Shown: positions 1 to 6,984 of the stretch, piece by piece
How the letters are laid out: every line of letters begins with the position of its first letter
How positions within the stretch are numbered: the stretch's first letter is position 1
NCBI GenBank assembly: GCA_002308155.1
Contig: DBVQ01000022.1
Location: 6,132-14,677 of the forward strand
DNA from: Christensenella sp. UBA1260
Lineage (GTDB): Bacteria; Bacillota; Clostridia; Christensenellales; CAG-917
DNA length: 8,546 nucleotides
Direction: 5' to 3'
Notes under the pieces: generated by a model
What the model was told of the DNA's origin: nothing
Database searches by the model: none
What the model saw: the letters and a program-made list of their open reading frames with translations, nothing else
Made by a program: the position numbers and the translations under genes

Positions 1-932
1 TTGTAGCCACTGTTGAAAAGTTGATATTTTGTGATGTCAAGCGCTTCGCAGACCTCTTGTATTGCTGAATCAAAATAGATTTTAATGTCGCTGTCTTTGA
101 GTTTGTTTGAACAAGATTGGACATCTGCCGAAATGATGCTAAAATCTTTGTTTTTTTCAATATTTGCAGTATCTAACGAGATATAATTTTGCTCGCACAT
201 CTTGTCAATGATGCTGTTTCGTCGACTTTTTGCCGCAGTTTTATCCTTGTTTGGAGAGTATTTTGAAGGGTTTTTGACTATTGCGGCAAGAGTTGCGCTC
301 TCTGCAACCGATAAATCTTTCACATCCTTTTCAAAATAATATTTTGACGCCTGTTTTGCGCCATATATTCCGTTGCCGAAATAAATGACAGAAAGATACA
401 TTGCAAGGATTTCGTCCTTTGAATATTCTTTTTCAAGATTGCTTGCAATTGCAATTTCTTTAAGTTTTCTACTCAGCGTGCGTTCGTGTGATAGATGAGT
501 GTTTTTCACGAGTTGCTGAGTGATTGTTGACGCACCTTCAACAACTTTTCCGTTTTTGATGTTACTGACGATTGCGCCACCAATTCTAAAATAATCAATG
601 CCTTTATGCTGATAAAATCGTTTGTCCTCAGTGGCAATAAAGGCATATTTCAAATTGTCGGGGATTTCATCGGGAGACAAAAAATCATCCTCAGCATAGT
701 ACAGTTTGTTGCCGTGAATGTCATAAAAGGTTGGAACTGCTGTTGCTGTTGGCAAAAGACTTGCATCAACGTTTACTGTGCTTGCATATATTGCAAAACC
801 TGCGATTGTCAGCCCTGCGACTATGATAGGGATTATGACAAACACAACAAGTAAAATGGCGATAATTTTGTGCGTTTTTGAGTTCTTCTTGACTTTGAAG
901 TCAAGATTTTTGTCTGTTTTTGCGTTTTTCAT
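1..932 (-). CDS. Class A penicillin-binding protein, N-terminal part (GT51 peptidoglycan glycosyltransferase), cut by window edge
   Basis: This gene reads leftward from ATG at 932-930 and runs off the left edge after 310 complete codons. Such enzymes polymerise lipid II into glycan strands on the outer face of the membrane. The translation shows a lysine-rich cytoplasmic tail (about residues 1-22), one membrane segment (about 23-50), then the GT51 domain. Visible family motifs are EDKRFYQHKGID (102-113, catalytic Glu102), GASTITQQLVKN (133-144), RKLKE (155-159, second catalytic Glu159) and YLSVIYFGNGIYG (179-191). The last visible residues, ending FNSGY, resemble the linker that leads into the transpeptidase domain of bifunctional class A PBPs, so I infer a full-length class A PBP rather than a monofunctional enzyme; the penicillin-binding part is not in view. 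A GAGAAG ribosome-binding candidate lies 15 bases upstream, rather far, so TTG at 935-933 is an alternative start. It is divergent from miaB and functionally unrelated to it. Confidence 0.93.
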   Translation of the reverse strand, partial: MKNAKTDKNLDFKVKKNSKTHKIIAILLVVFVIIPIIVAGLTIAGFAIYASTVNVDASLLPTATAVPTFYDIHGNKLYYAEDDFLSPDEIPDNLKYAFIATEDKRFYQHKGIDYFRIGGAIVSNIKNGKVVEGASTITQQLVKNTHLSHERTLSRKLKEIAIASNLEKEYSKDEILAMYLSVIYFGNGIYGAKQASKYYFEKDVKDLSVAESATLAAIVKNPSKYSPNKDKTAAKSRRNSIIDKMCEQNYISLDTANIEKNKDFSIISADVQSCSNKLKDSDIKIYFDSAIQEVCEALDITKYQLFNSGY

Positions 933-943
933 CAAAAATATTA

Positions 944-972
944 TTGTCTTCTCGTGCGTTTTTATGTATAAT
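944..972 (+). promoter_or_regulatory. Candidate sigma-A type promoter for the miaB-mutS-mutL-miaA unit
   Basis: TTGTCT at 944-949 (4 of 6 match to TTGACA) is followed after exactly 17 bases by a perfect TATAAT at 967-972. The predicted transcription start is near 979, about 50 bases before the preferred miaB start. It is the only well-formed promoter seen upstream of the rightward genes, so it probably drives the whole run. It is predicted from sequence only. Confidence 0.65.
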
Positions 973-976
973 AACA
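968..976 (-). promoter_or_regulatory. Candidate extended -10 promoter for the PBP gene, overlapping the miaB -10
   Basis: Read on the minus strand, 976-968 is TGTTATTAT, an extended -10 element (TGn followed by TATTAT, 5 of 6 to TATAAT). Its predicted start near 961 would give a leader of about 29 bases before the PBP start codon. No good -35 is seen at the expected place (991-996 is TGCGCA), which is tolerated by extended -10 promoters. It uses the same base pairs as the miaB -10 on the other strand. Confidence 0.4.
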
Positions 977-990
977 AAATACAGCAACTA

Positions 991-1012
991 TGCGCATGCG
1001 CAGATATGCGCA
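991..1012. repeat. TGCGCA palindrome plus third copy (operator-like)
   Basis: 991-1002 is TGCGCATGCGCA, a perfect 12-bp palindrome made of two abutting TGCGCA units. A third TGCGCA lies at 1007-1012, starting 10 bp (one helical turn) after the second. The cluster lies just downstream of the predicted miaB transcription start and covers the place where a -35 of the PBP promoter would sit. It could be a regulator site or a small RNA hairpin in the miaB leader; no regulator is identified. Confidence 0.4.
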
Positions 1013-1031
1013 AGTGATAAAGCGAGAACAC

Positions 1032-2390
1032 ATGAGCAAACTTTACAAAATCAACACATACGGATGCCAAATGAACGTCCACGAATCCGAAAAAGTTGCA
1101 GGAATACTTGAAGAGATGGGCTACCGTGCTTGTTTAGAAGGAGAAAAGGCGGATATTATCGTCTTTAACACCTGCTGTATTCGTGATACGGCTGAGCGCC
1201 GCGCGCTTGGTAATATTGGCGTAGTCAAGGCTGAGAAGAAGGAAAATCCAAACCTGATTATCGCCGTCATTGGTTGTATGCCGCAGCAAGAGGGCGTTGC
1301 CGAAACGCTCAAAAACCGCTATCCGTACGTTGATATTGTGCTCGGGACAAGAAATATTGCAATGCTCAAGGACGAGATTGAAAAAGTCTTGAAATCCCGC
1401 TCGAACATAAAGAAAAAGAGCGACAAAAAATATCGTTGTTTTGACAGGAGTTTGCCGGACAATTATCTTGATATTGATGAGGCGACCCCTCAGTCAAGAA
1501 CAAGCTATCCAAACGCATGGGTAAACATAATTTATGGTTGCAACAATTTCTGCACGTATTGCATCGTGCCATACGTAAGAGCAAGAGAATTGTCGCGTGA
1601 GATGTCAAGTGTTCTTGACGAAGTCAAGAAGTGTGTTGAAGATGGCTACAAAGAAATCACTTTGCTCGGTCAAAACGTCAATTCATATGGCAATGATATT
1701 GTGGACGATAGCGTCAATTTTGCAAACCTTCTCAAAAAGGTTGACGAGATAGAAGGCGATTTCAGAGTGCGTTTTATGACCTCTCATCCAAAGGACTTGA
1801 GCGATGAAGTCATTTCGGTTATGGCGAATTCAAGACACATTTGTCACAATCTGCATTTGCCCGTACAAGCAGGCTCAAACAAGGTGCTCCGCGATATGAA
1901 CAGAAGATACACTCGCGAGCATTATCTTGAACTCATCGCAAAGCTTCGTAAGGCTATGCCTGACATTGGCATCACGACTGACATTATGGTCGGTTTTCCA
2001 ACAGAGACGGAAGAGGATTTTGAAGAGACAATGGACCTCGTGCGCGAAGTGCGCTACTCAAATGCGTTCACTTTCATATATTCGCCGCGAAAGGGCACTC
2101 CTGCCGCAAAGATGGAACAGATCCCATATGCAGTGAAGCAAGCGAGGATTGAGAAACTCATAGCACTTCAAAATAGCATCACGAAAGAAATCTCGAACGA
2201 TTATATCGGCGGTGTCTATCGCGTGCTATGCGAAGATATGGCAGGCAAACACAATGGAATGGTTTGCGGTAGAACGGAGAGCGGCAGGCTTGTCACATTC
2301 CCGGGCGAAAATGAAGATATCGGCAAGTTTTTTGATATTGAAATAACCGAGGCGCGTTCCGCCTCACTGTTTTGCAAAAAGAAGGTGTAA
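1032..2390 (+). CDS. miaB: tRNA (N6-isopentenyl adenosine(37)-C2)-methylthiotransferase MiaB
   Basis: MiaB is a cytoplasmic radical-SAM enzyme that adds a methylthio group to i6A37 of tRNA, giving ms2i6A37; its substrate base is made by MiaA, encoded downstream. With ATG at 1032 the protein has 452 residues, normal for the family. The N-terminal methylthiotransferase domain has the three auxiliary-cluster cysteines: TYGCQMN (Cys12), NTCCIRDTAE (Cys48) and VIGCMPQQ (Cys82). The radical-SAM motif is CNNFCTYC (Cys170, 174, 177), and a C-terminal TRAM-like region follows from about residue 385. The YGCQMNVHESE start and GCMPQQEG favour MiaB over RimO or MtaB. ATG at 990 and 996 are in frame and would add up to 14 basic residues (MRMRRYAQVIKREH), but 990 lies only about 11 bases from the predicted transcription start and has no ribosome-binding site. 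The 1032 start gives the usual family N-terminus, although its own site (AGCGAG, 1021-1026) is weak. The segment after the cluster reads VRARELSR where VRGRERSR is usual. Confidence 0.95.
   Translation: MSKLYKINTYGCQMNVHESEKVAGILEEMGYRACLEGEKADIIVFNTCCIRDTAERRALGNIGVVKAEKKENPNLIIAVIGCMPQQEGVAETLKNRYPYVDIVLGTRNIAMLKDEIEKVLKSRSNIKKKSDKKYRCFDRSLPDNYLDIDEATPQSRTSYPNAWVNIIYGCNNFCTYCIVPYVRARELSREMSSVLDEVKKCVEDGYKEITLLGQNVNSYGNDIVDDSVNFANLLKKVDEIEGDFRVRFMTSHPKDLSDEVISVMANSRHICHNLHLPVQAGSNKVLRDMNRRYTREHYLELIAKLRKAMPDIGITTDIMVGFPTETEEDFEETMDLVREVRYSNAFTFIYSPRKGTPAAKMEQIPYAVKQARIEKLIALQNSITKEISNDYIGGVYRVLCEDMAGKHNGMVCGRTESGRLVTFPGENEDIGKFFDIEITEARSASLFCKKKV
2382..2387 (+). promoter_or_regulatory. Ribosome-binding site of mutS
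   Basis: AAGGTG lies inside the last codons of miaB, four bases before ATG at 2392. Stop of miaB (2388-2390) and start of mutS are separated by one base, so the two genes are probably translationally coupled. Confidence 0.65.
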
Positions 2391-2391
2391 A

Positions 2392-5016
2392 ATGGTCATA
2401 GACGAATCAAAACTTTCACCAATGATGAAACACTACTTTCAAATGAAGGCTCAGTATCCGGATTGCCTTTTGTTCTTCCGTCTCGGCGACTTTTACGAGA
2501 TGTTTTTTGACGATGCGGTGACAGCATCGCGCGTGCTTGATTTGACATTGACGGGAAGAGATTGTGGGCTTGAAGAGCGTGCGCCAATGTGCGGCGTGCC
2601 TTATCATGCGGTTGACAACTACATCCGCAAACTCATTGACAATGGCTATAGAGTTGCAATATGCGAACAACTTAGCGACCCAAAGGCATCAAAAGGTCTC
2701 GTTGACAGAGACGTCGTGAGAGTTGTCTCCAGCGGTACAGTCATGGAAGAGGAGATACTTGACGAAAGGTCCTCCAACTATATTGCGTCCATTTTTACAA
2801 ACGACAAGGGATTTGGCGTAGCGTGGAGCGACATCTCAACCGGCGAGTTTAATGCTTACGAGTTTGAAGGCGACAATTATCTTGACCGTTTGTCCGATAT
2901 TCTTGGAAGTATTGCGCCGAGCGAGTGTATTTGCAATGAAGATTTCCTTGCAAAATACAATCACGTGGCATATTTTTCATCGGTTGAAAGTCGTCCGCAT
3001 TGCTATCAAGACTTTGCTTATGCAAAGGCAGCAGCGCAGAAGAAAGTGCTTGCAACCTTCAAAATATCCTCACTTTCCGTCTTTGAACTTGAAGATAAGC
3101 CGTTTGCGATATCAGCTTGCGGCGGACTTTTGGAATACCTTTCACAAACGCAAAAGCGTGCTCTTGGTCAGCTTGTTAAGATTGACTTTTTGAAGGACAA
3201 ATCATTTATGATTTTGGACAACTCAACCCGTCGCAATCTTGAACTTACAAAGCGTGCGCGAGACGGGAAGAGACAAGGCTCGCTTTTAAACATCCTTGAC
3301 AAGACGACAACTGCAATGGGTGCAAGAACTTTGAAGCGTTATATTGAACAACCGCTTCAAGACGCCGATCTTATAAATCGCAGGCTCGATGCTGTTGAAG
3401 AACTTTGTTCTTCAAAATCGTTGCTTGACAATCTTTACGACGCACTTGACAGTGTGCGCGATTTGGAACGCCTGAACGGCCGTCTGGCGTATGGAAATGC
3501 AACTCCAAAGGATTTGCTCTCAATTGCGGATACGCTTGAAGCTGTGCCTCAAGTGAAGTCTCTTTTGAAGGGTACGAACTCAAAACTCCTCAAAACTCTC
3601 AATCAATATTTGTATTCGCTTGAAAACGTATGCTTGACTTTGTCAAGTGCGATTGATAGAGATTTGGTTGTGAGTTACAAAAACGGTGGCTATGTCAAAA
3701 AAGGATATGACGAGACGCTCGACAATCTGCGCAATATAAACAGCTCTGCAAAGGTTTGGCTTGCAGAACTCGAAGCTAAAGAGAGAGAAGCAACGGGCAT
3801 ACGCACGCTCAAAGTCGGTTTTAACAAAGTGTTTGGCTACTATATTGAAGTGTCCAAGTCCTTCGTTGACAAAGTGCCGTATCGCTATGAAAGGAAACAG
3901 ACGCTTGTCGGCGGCGAGAGATATATAACGGAAGAACTCAAAAATATAGAAGAGCAGATTTTGTCCGCGGAGAGCAATGCACAAGCTCTCGAAGAAAAGA
4001 TTTTTGGCGAGCTCAAAGAGCTCTGCCGTGAACATCTTGGCGAAATGCAAAAGACCGCTTATGCACTCGGAACACTTGATGCGCTTCTGTCATTTGCAAA
4101 CGTATCGCTCAACAACGGCTATACCAAGCCGCAAATCAACGGCAAAATCAAACAAATCCGCATAGTTGATGGCAGACATCCTGTTGTTGAAGGCATTATC
4201 GAAAAGGGTTCGTACGTGCCAAATGACACATTGCTCGACAGCGGTGAAAACCGCACAATGATTATAACGGGTCCGAATATGGCAGGCAAGAGCACATATA
4301 TGCGTCAAGTTGCACTCATTGTGCTCATGGCACATATCGGTTGTTTCGTTCCGGCAAAAGAGGCGGAAATCGCGCTCACTGACAGAATATTCACGAGAAT
4401 CGGCGCAAGCGACGATCTTTCGGGCGGACAGAGTACGTTTATGGTTGAAATGCTTGAAGTTGCAACCATACTCAACAACGCAACAGACAAGAGCATATTG
4501 CTCCTCGACGAAATTGGCAGAGGAACATCAACCTTTGACGGACTTTCCATTGCATGGGCTGTGCTTGAATACATAACGAAAAACATAAAGGCAAAAACGC
4601 TCTTCGCAACACATTTCCACGAACTCACTGAACTTGAAGACTTGGAAGGCGTCAAAAACTATCGCGTTCTCGTAAGCCAAATGAACGATACGATAATCTT
4701 CTTGCACAAGATTGCAAGGGGAGGCGCATCGCAAAGCTTCGGTATTGAGGTCGCATCGCTCGCAGGCGTTGCAAAACCTGTCATTGCACACGCAAAGCGC
4801 ATTATGAAGAGCTTGGAAGAGGACTCCAAAAACCGCGATACAAACGAAATGTTGCTTGCATCCGCAAAGAAAAATAAGACAGAGCAGGTGAGTTTATTTG
4901 ACAATCGTTCCAGCAAAATCGAGGAGCAAATAAGAGCGACCGACGTCAACAATTTGACACCGATGCAAGCGCTGACAATTCTCTCCGATCTCAAAAAACA
5001 ACTTGAAGAAGACTAA
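2392..5016 (+). CDS. mutS: DNA mismatch repair protein MutS
   Basis: MutS is the mismatch-sensing ATPase that binds mispaired or looped bases after replication and then recruits MutL. The 874-residue length is typical of bacterial MutS1. The N-terminal mismatch-binding domain contains GDFYEMF, with the Phe34-x-Glu36 pair that stacks on and hydrogen-bonds the mismatch. Connector, lever and clamp domains follow (roughly 130-570). The ATPase domain has Walker A GPNMAGKST (627-635), the ABC-type signature DLSGGQSTFMVEM (from 675), Walker B LLLDE (Asp706, Glu707) and the switch His741 in ATHFHEL. Near the C terminus QVSLF (832-836) fits the beta-clamp-binding motif, and a final helical stretch follows, like the dimer/tetramer region of other MutS proteins. 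It starts one base after miaB and lies 45 bp before mutL. A perfect 10-bp tandem repeat lies in the lever region (3579-3598). No frameshift or missing catalytic residue was seen. A MutS2 identity is excluded by the N-terminal FxE domain and the absence of a Smr domain. Confidence 0.98.
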   Translation: MVIDESKLSPMMKHYFQMKAQYPDCLLFFRLGDFYEMFFDDAVTASRVLDLTLTGRDCGLEERAPMCGVPYHAVDNYIRKLIDNGYRVAICEQLSDPKASKGLVDRDVVRVVSSGTVMEEEILDERSSNYIASIFTNDKGFGVAWSDISTGEFNAYEFEGDNYLDRLSDILGSIAPSECICNEDFLAKYNHVAYFSSVESRPHCYQDFAYAKAAAQKKVLATFKISSLSVFELEDKPFAISACGGLLEYLSQTQKRALGQLVKIDFLKDKSFMILDNSTRRNLELTKRARDGKRQGSLLNILDKTTTAMGARTLKRYIEQPLQDADLINRRLDAVEELCSSKSLLDNLYDALDSVRDLERLNGRLAYGNATPKDLLSIADTLEAVPQVKSLLKGTNSKLLKTLNQYLYSLENVCLTLSSAIDRDLVVSYKNGGYVKKGYDETLDNLRNINSSAKVWLAELEAKEREATGIRTLKVGFNKVFGYYIEVSKSFVDKVPYRYERKQTLVGGERYITEELKNIEEQILSAESNAQALEEKIFGELKELCREHLGEMQKTAYALGTLDALLSFANVSLNNGYTKPQINGKIKQIRIVDGRHPVVEGIIEKGSYVPNDTLLDSGENRTMIITGPNMAGKSTYMRQVALIVLMAHIGCFVPAKEAEIALTDRIFTRIGASDDLSGGQSTFMVEMLEVATILNNATDKSILLLDEIGRGTSTFDGLSIAWAVLEYITKNIKAKTLFATHFHELTELEDLEGVKNYRVLVSQMNDTIIFLHKIARGGASQSFGIEVASLAGVAKPVIAHAKRIMKSLEEDSKNRDTNEMLLASAKKNKTEQVSLFDNRSSKIEEQIRATDVNNLTPMQALTILSDLKKQLEED
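3579..3598 (+). repeat. Perfect 10-bp tandem repeat inside mutS
   Basis: CTCAAAACTC occurs twice head to tail (3579-3588 and 3589-3598), spanning residues 396-402 of MutS (within NSKLLKTL). The unit is not a multiple of three, so loss or gain of one copy would shift the reading frame. Confidence 0.9.
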
Positions 5017-5019
5017 ACT

Positions 5020-5038
5020 ATAAAATCTTAGATTTTAT
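5020..5038 (+). repeat. Intercistronic AT-rich hairpin between mutS and mutL
   Basis: ATAAAATC, three-base loop TTA, then GATTTTAT form a perfect 8-bp inverted repeat four bases after the mutS stop codon. There is one G-C pair and no following T-run, so it is not a convincing intrinsic terminator. It might mark an mRNA processing or 3'-end stability site. Confidence 0.45.
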
Positions 5039-5050
5039 GTTTGAAACAAA

Positions 5051-5056
5051 AGAAGG
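5051..5056 (+). promoter_or_regulatory. Ribosome-binding site deciding the mutL start
   Basis: AGAAGG is five bases before ATG at 5062. The in-frame TTG at 5041 would place this site inside the gene and has no comparable site of its own, so ATG 5062 is the better start. Confidence 0.7.
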
Positions 5057-5061
5057 TATAT

Positions 5062-6939
5062 ATGGCAAAAATCAATCTGCTTGAACCAAAAGTTTTCAAT
5101 ATGTTGGCGGCCGGTGAAGTCGTAGAACGTCCTGCATCCGTCGTCAAAGAACTCGTTGAAAACTCCATAGACGCAGGAGCCAGCGAAGTCTATATTTCGA
5201 TTGAGGAAGGCGGAATCCGCAAGATTCAAGTCAGCGACAATGGCATTGGCATCGAAAAGGACGATATGCGCTCGGCTTTTCTTCCGCACGCGACAAGCAA
5301 ACTCAAAAATATAACCGATCTTGATAGTTTGGCAACACTCGGCTTCAGAGGTGAGGCGCTTGCAAGTATTGCATCCGTCAGTGAAATCACACTTGTTTCA
5401 AAGAGCAGAGGTGCAGAGGTTGCAAACAAAATCGTTTTGCACGGCGGACAAGTGTCAGAAGAGAGCGTCGCAAGCAGAACGGACGGCACAACTATCACCG
5501 TTGAAAACCTGTTTTTCAATACGCCTGCGCGTTTGAAGTTTTTGAAAAAAGCGGTAAGAGAACAGAGATATGTGCACGATATGGTCAAAATGCTCGTGCT
5601 TGCCAATCCGCAAGTGTCCATTTCATTAACCTGCGAGGAAGGCACGCTTTTGAATCACAGAAGCGGAGAGCTTGTTGATGCACTTTATTCAGTTTATGGC
5701 GCAAAAATGGCGGACAATCTTATGCCGATTTCTCCATTGCAAGACAGAGAAATCAAGGTGTCGGGCTATACCTCAAAAGTTGACTATACAAAACCAAATA
5801 GGACTTATCAAACAATAATTGTGAACTCTCGTCCTGTAGAGGACCAAACAATCACAACGGCGGTGGAGAAGGCTTATGCAGAGTTTCTTATGAAGCGCAC
5901 ATATCCAATGTTTGTTGTTGATATAGTTATGCCTTTTGAAGACGTGGACTCAAACGTGCATCCTTCAAAGACAGAGGTACGTTTCAGAGACAAACACGCA
6001 GTGTTCAGTGCCGTTTATCATGCAGTGCACGACACAGTTGTTGAGAGTTTGAAGAACGTTAAGTTTGGATTTGAAAGTGCAGACACACTTTCAGACAAAG
6101 ACCTTGATGATATTTTCTTAAACACAGAATCGAAATCGGAAGAAATTGTCAAAAATAGCGGGTTAGATGCACCAAAATATGACTATTATCAGTCAAAAAT
6201 TGACACTTCAAGTCTTTACAATTTGACGCACAAACCGACAGTTAAACACGAGTTTTCTTTGCCGAATGCAAAACTCAATGATTCAACAGCGTACGAAGCG
6301 GCATTTGAAAAAGATTTGCAAAACAATGATGCATGGGCTGATGAAAGCAGTGTGCAACCGGTTGTATTTGACGGCAAAATTGTAGGGCAAATCTTCGACA
6401 CCTATATCGTTGTTGAGCGCGACAACTTGGTCTATTTTATAGACCAACATGCGGCACACGAACGCATTTTGTATGACAGACTCGTTGACAAGTTTTCGGT
6501 TGAATATGTCCAAAGTTTGCTTATTCCATACAAACTCAATTTGACGGCAGATGAAGCAGAGTATATCGAGTCTGTGCTTGACAAATTGCATGAACTAGGT
6601 TTTGAAATTGAGAACAATGGCTCTGATTTCTTGGTAAATGCAGTCCCAGAGCCTGTTGCAAATCTCAGTTTGGACAAGTTCTTTGGCTCGCTCCTTAAAG
6701 ACTTGCAGGATGAAAAGCCTCTGAAGCTTACAGACGTATTGCGCGATAAACTGTGCCAAACTGCTTGCAAAGCTGCAATAAAAGGCGGAGATGCGCTTTC
6801 ACGTGAGCAAATTGAGCGCGTGCTCAAAAACTATTTAGACGAAAACGGCAATTTGCCGTCTCAATGTCCGCACGGAAGACCTTGTGTTGTGGCGTTCACA
6901 AAGACAGACATTGAAAAAATGTTCAAGCGTATTGTTTAA
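5062..6939 (+). CDS. mutL: DNA mismatch repair protein MutL (endonuclease type)
   Basis: MutL couples mismatch recognition by MutS to strand removal. From ATG 5062 it has 625 residues. The N-terminal GHKL ATPase shows ELVENSIDAGA (Glu30, Asn34), DNGIGI (59-64), HATSKL (76-81) and GFRGEAL (94-100). A variable, polar linker spans roughly 340-430. The C-terminal domain has the signatures of nicking MutL: DQHAAHERILYD (461-472), ACK (568-570) and CPHGRP (602-607). These are absent from MutH-dependent MutL, so this protein is inferred to make the strand nick itself. The last position of the first motif is Asp472 where the family consensus DQHA-x2-E-x4-E has Glu. QSLLIP (484-489) fits the beta-clamp-binding pattern Qxx[L/I]xP. 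The gene lies 45 bp after mutS and 45 bp before miaA, the latter adjacency being shared with many bacteria. A TTG at 5041 would add seven residues (MKQKKVY) but is disfavoured by ribosome-binding-site position. Confidence 0.97.
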   Translation: MAKINLLEPKVFNMLAAGEVVERPASVVKELVENSIDAGASEVYISIEEGGIRKIQVSDNGIGIEKDDMRSAFLPHATSKLKNITDLDSLATLGFRGEALASIASVSEITLVSKSRGAEVANKIVLHGGQVSEESVASRTDGTTITVENLFFNTPARLKFLKKAVREQRYVHDMVKMLVLANPQVSISLTCEEGTLLNHRSGELVDALYSVYGAKMADNLMPISPLQDREIKVSGYTSKVDYTKPNRTYQTIIVNSRPVEDQTITTAVEKAYAEFLMKRTYPMFVVDIVMPFEDVDSNVHPSKTEVRFRDKHAVFSAVYHAVHDTVVESLKNVKFGFESADTLSDKDLDDIFLNTESKSEEIVKNSGLDAPKYDYYQSKIDTSSLYNLTHKPTVKHEFSLPNAKLNDSTAYEAAFEKDLQNNDAWADESSVQPVVFDGKIVGQIFDTYIVVERDNLVYFIDQHAAHERILYDRLVDKFSVEYVQSLLIPYKLNLTADEAEYIESVLDKLHELGFEIENNGSDFLVNAVPEPVANLSLDKFFGSLLKDLQDEKPLKLTDVLRDKLCQTACKAAIKGGDALSREQIERVLKNYLDENGNLPSQCPHGRPCVVAFTKTDIEKMFKRIV

Positions 6940-6956
6940 CCATATAAGGATAAATA

Positions 6957-6978
6957 TATAAAAGAAATATAAAAGAAA
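6957..6978 (+). repeat. Perfect 11-bp tandem repeat in the miaA leader
   Basis: TATAAAAGAAA occurs twice head to tail (6957-6967 and 6968-6978), ending six bases before the miaA start codon. It fills half of the mutL-miaA spacer and sits between an AAGGA (6946-6950) and the ATG at 6985. Confidence 0.9.
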
Positions 6979-6984
6979 AGCAAA

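Noticed and set aside
606..1017. Overlapping small plus-strand frames before miaB, including a cysteine-rich 82-residue one
   Set aside because: They are antisense to the PBP tail, membrane segment and glycosyltransferase start, which are clearly coding; the Cys-rich look comes from the reverse complement of Ala/Thr codons.
4009..4023. GAGCTC-AAA-GAGCTC repeat in mutS
   Set aside because: It is short, encodes an ordinary Glu-Leu-Lys-Glu-Leu helix in the clamp region, and has no further copies nearby.
3643..4050. 135-residue open frame on the minus strand inside mutS
   Set aside because: It lies wholly opposite a conserved MutS region, has no recognisable motif or ribosome-binding context, and is explained by codon bias of mutS.
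5020..5038. mutS-mutL hairpin as an intrinsic terminator
   Set aside because: The stem is nearly all A-T and has no T-run after it, and mutL follows closely on the same strand.
5041..5061. TTG start for mutL at 5041
   Set aside because: The AGAAGG site is correctly spaced for ATG 5062, and MutL proteins usually begin just before the INLL-type segment.
5226..5645. 139-residue open frame on the minus strand inside mutL
   Set aside because: It is opposite the conserved GHKL ATPase region; composition (Ser/Leu-rich) is typical of an antisense shadow.
6432..6827. 131-residue open frame on the minus strand opposite the MutL C-terminal domain
   Set aside because: No family resemblance, and the sense strand encodes the DQHA, ACK and clamp motifs, which constrain the sequence.
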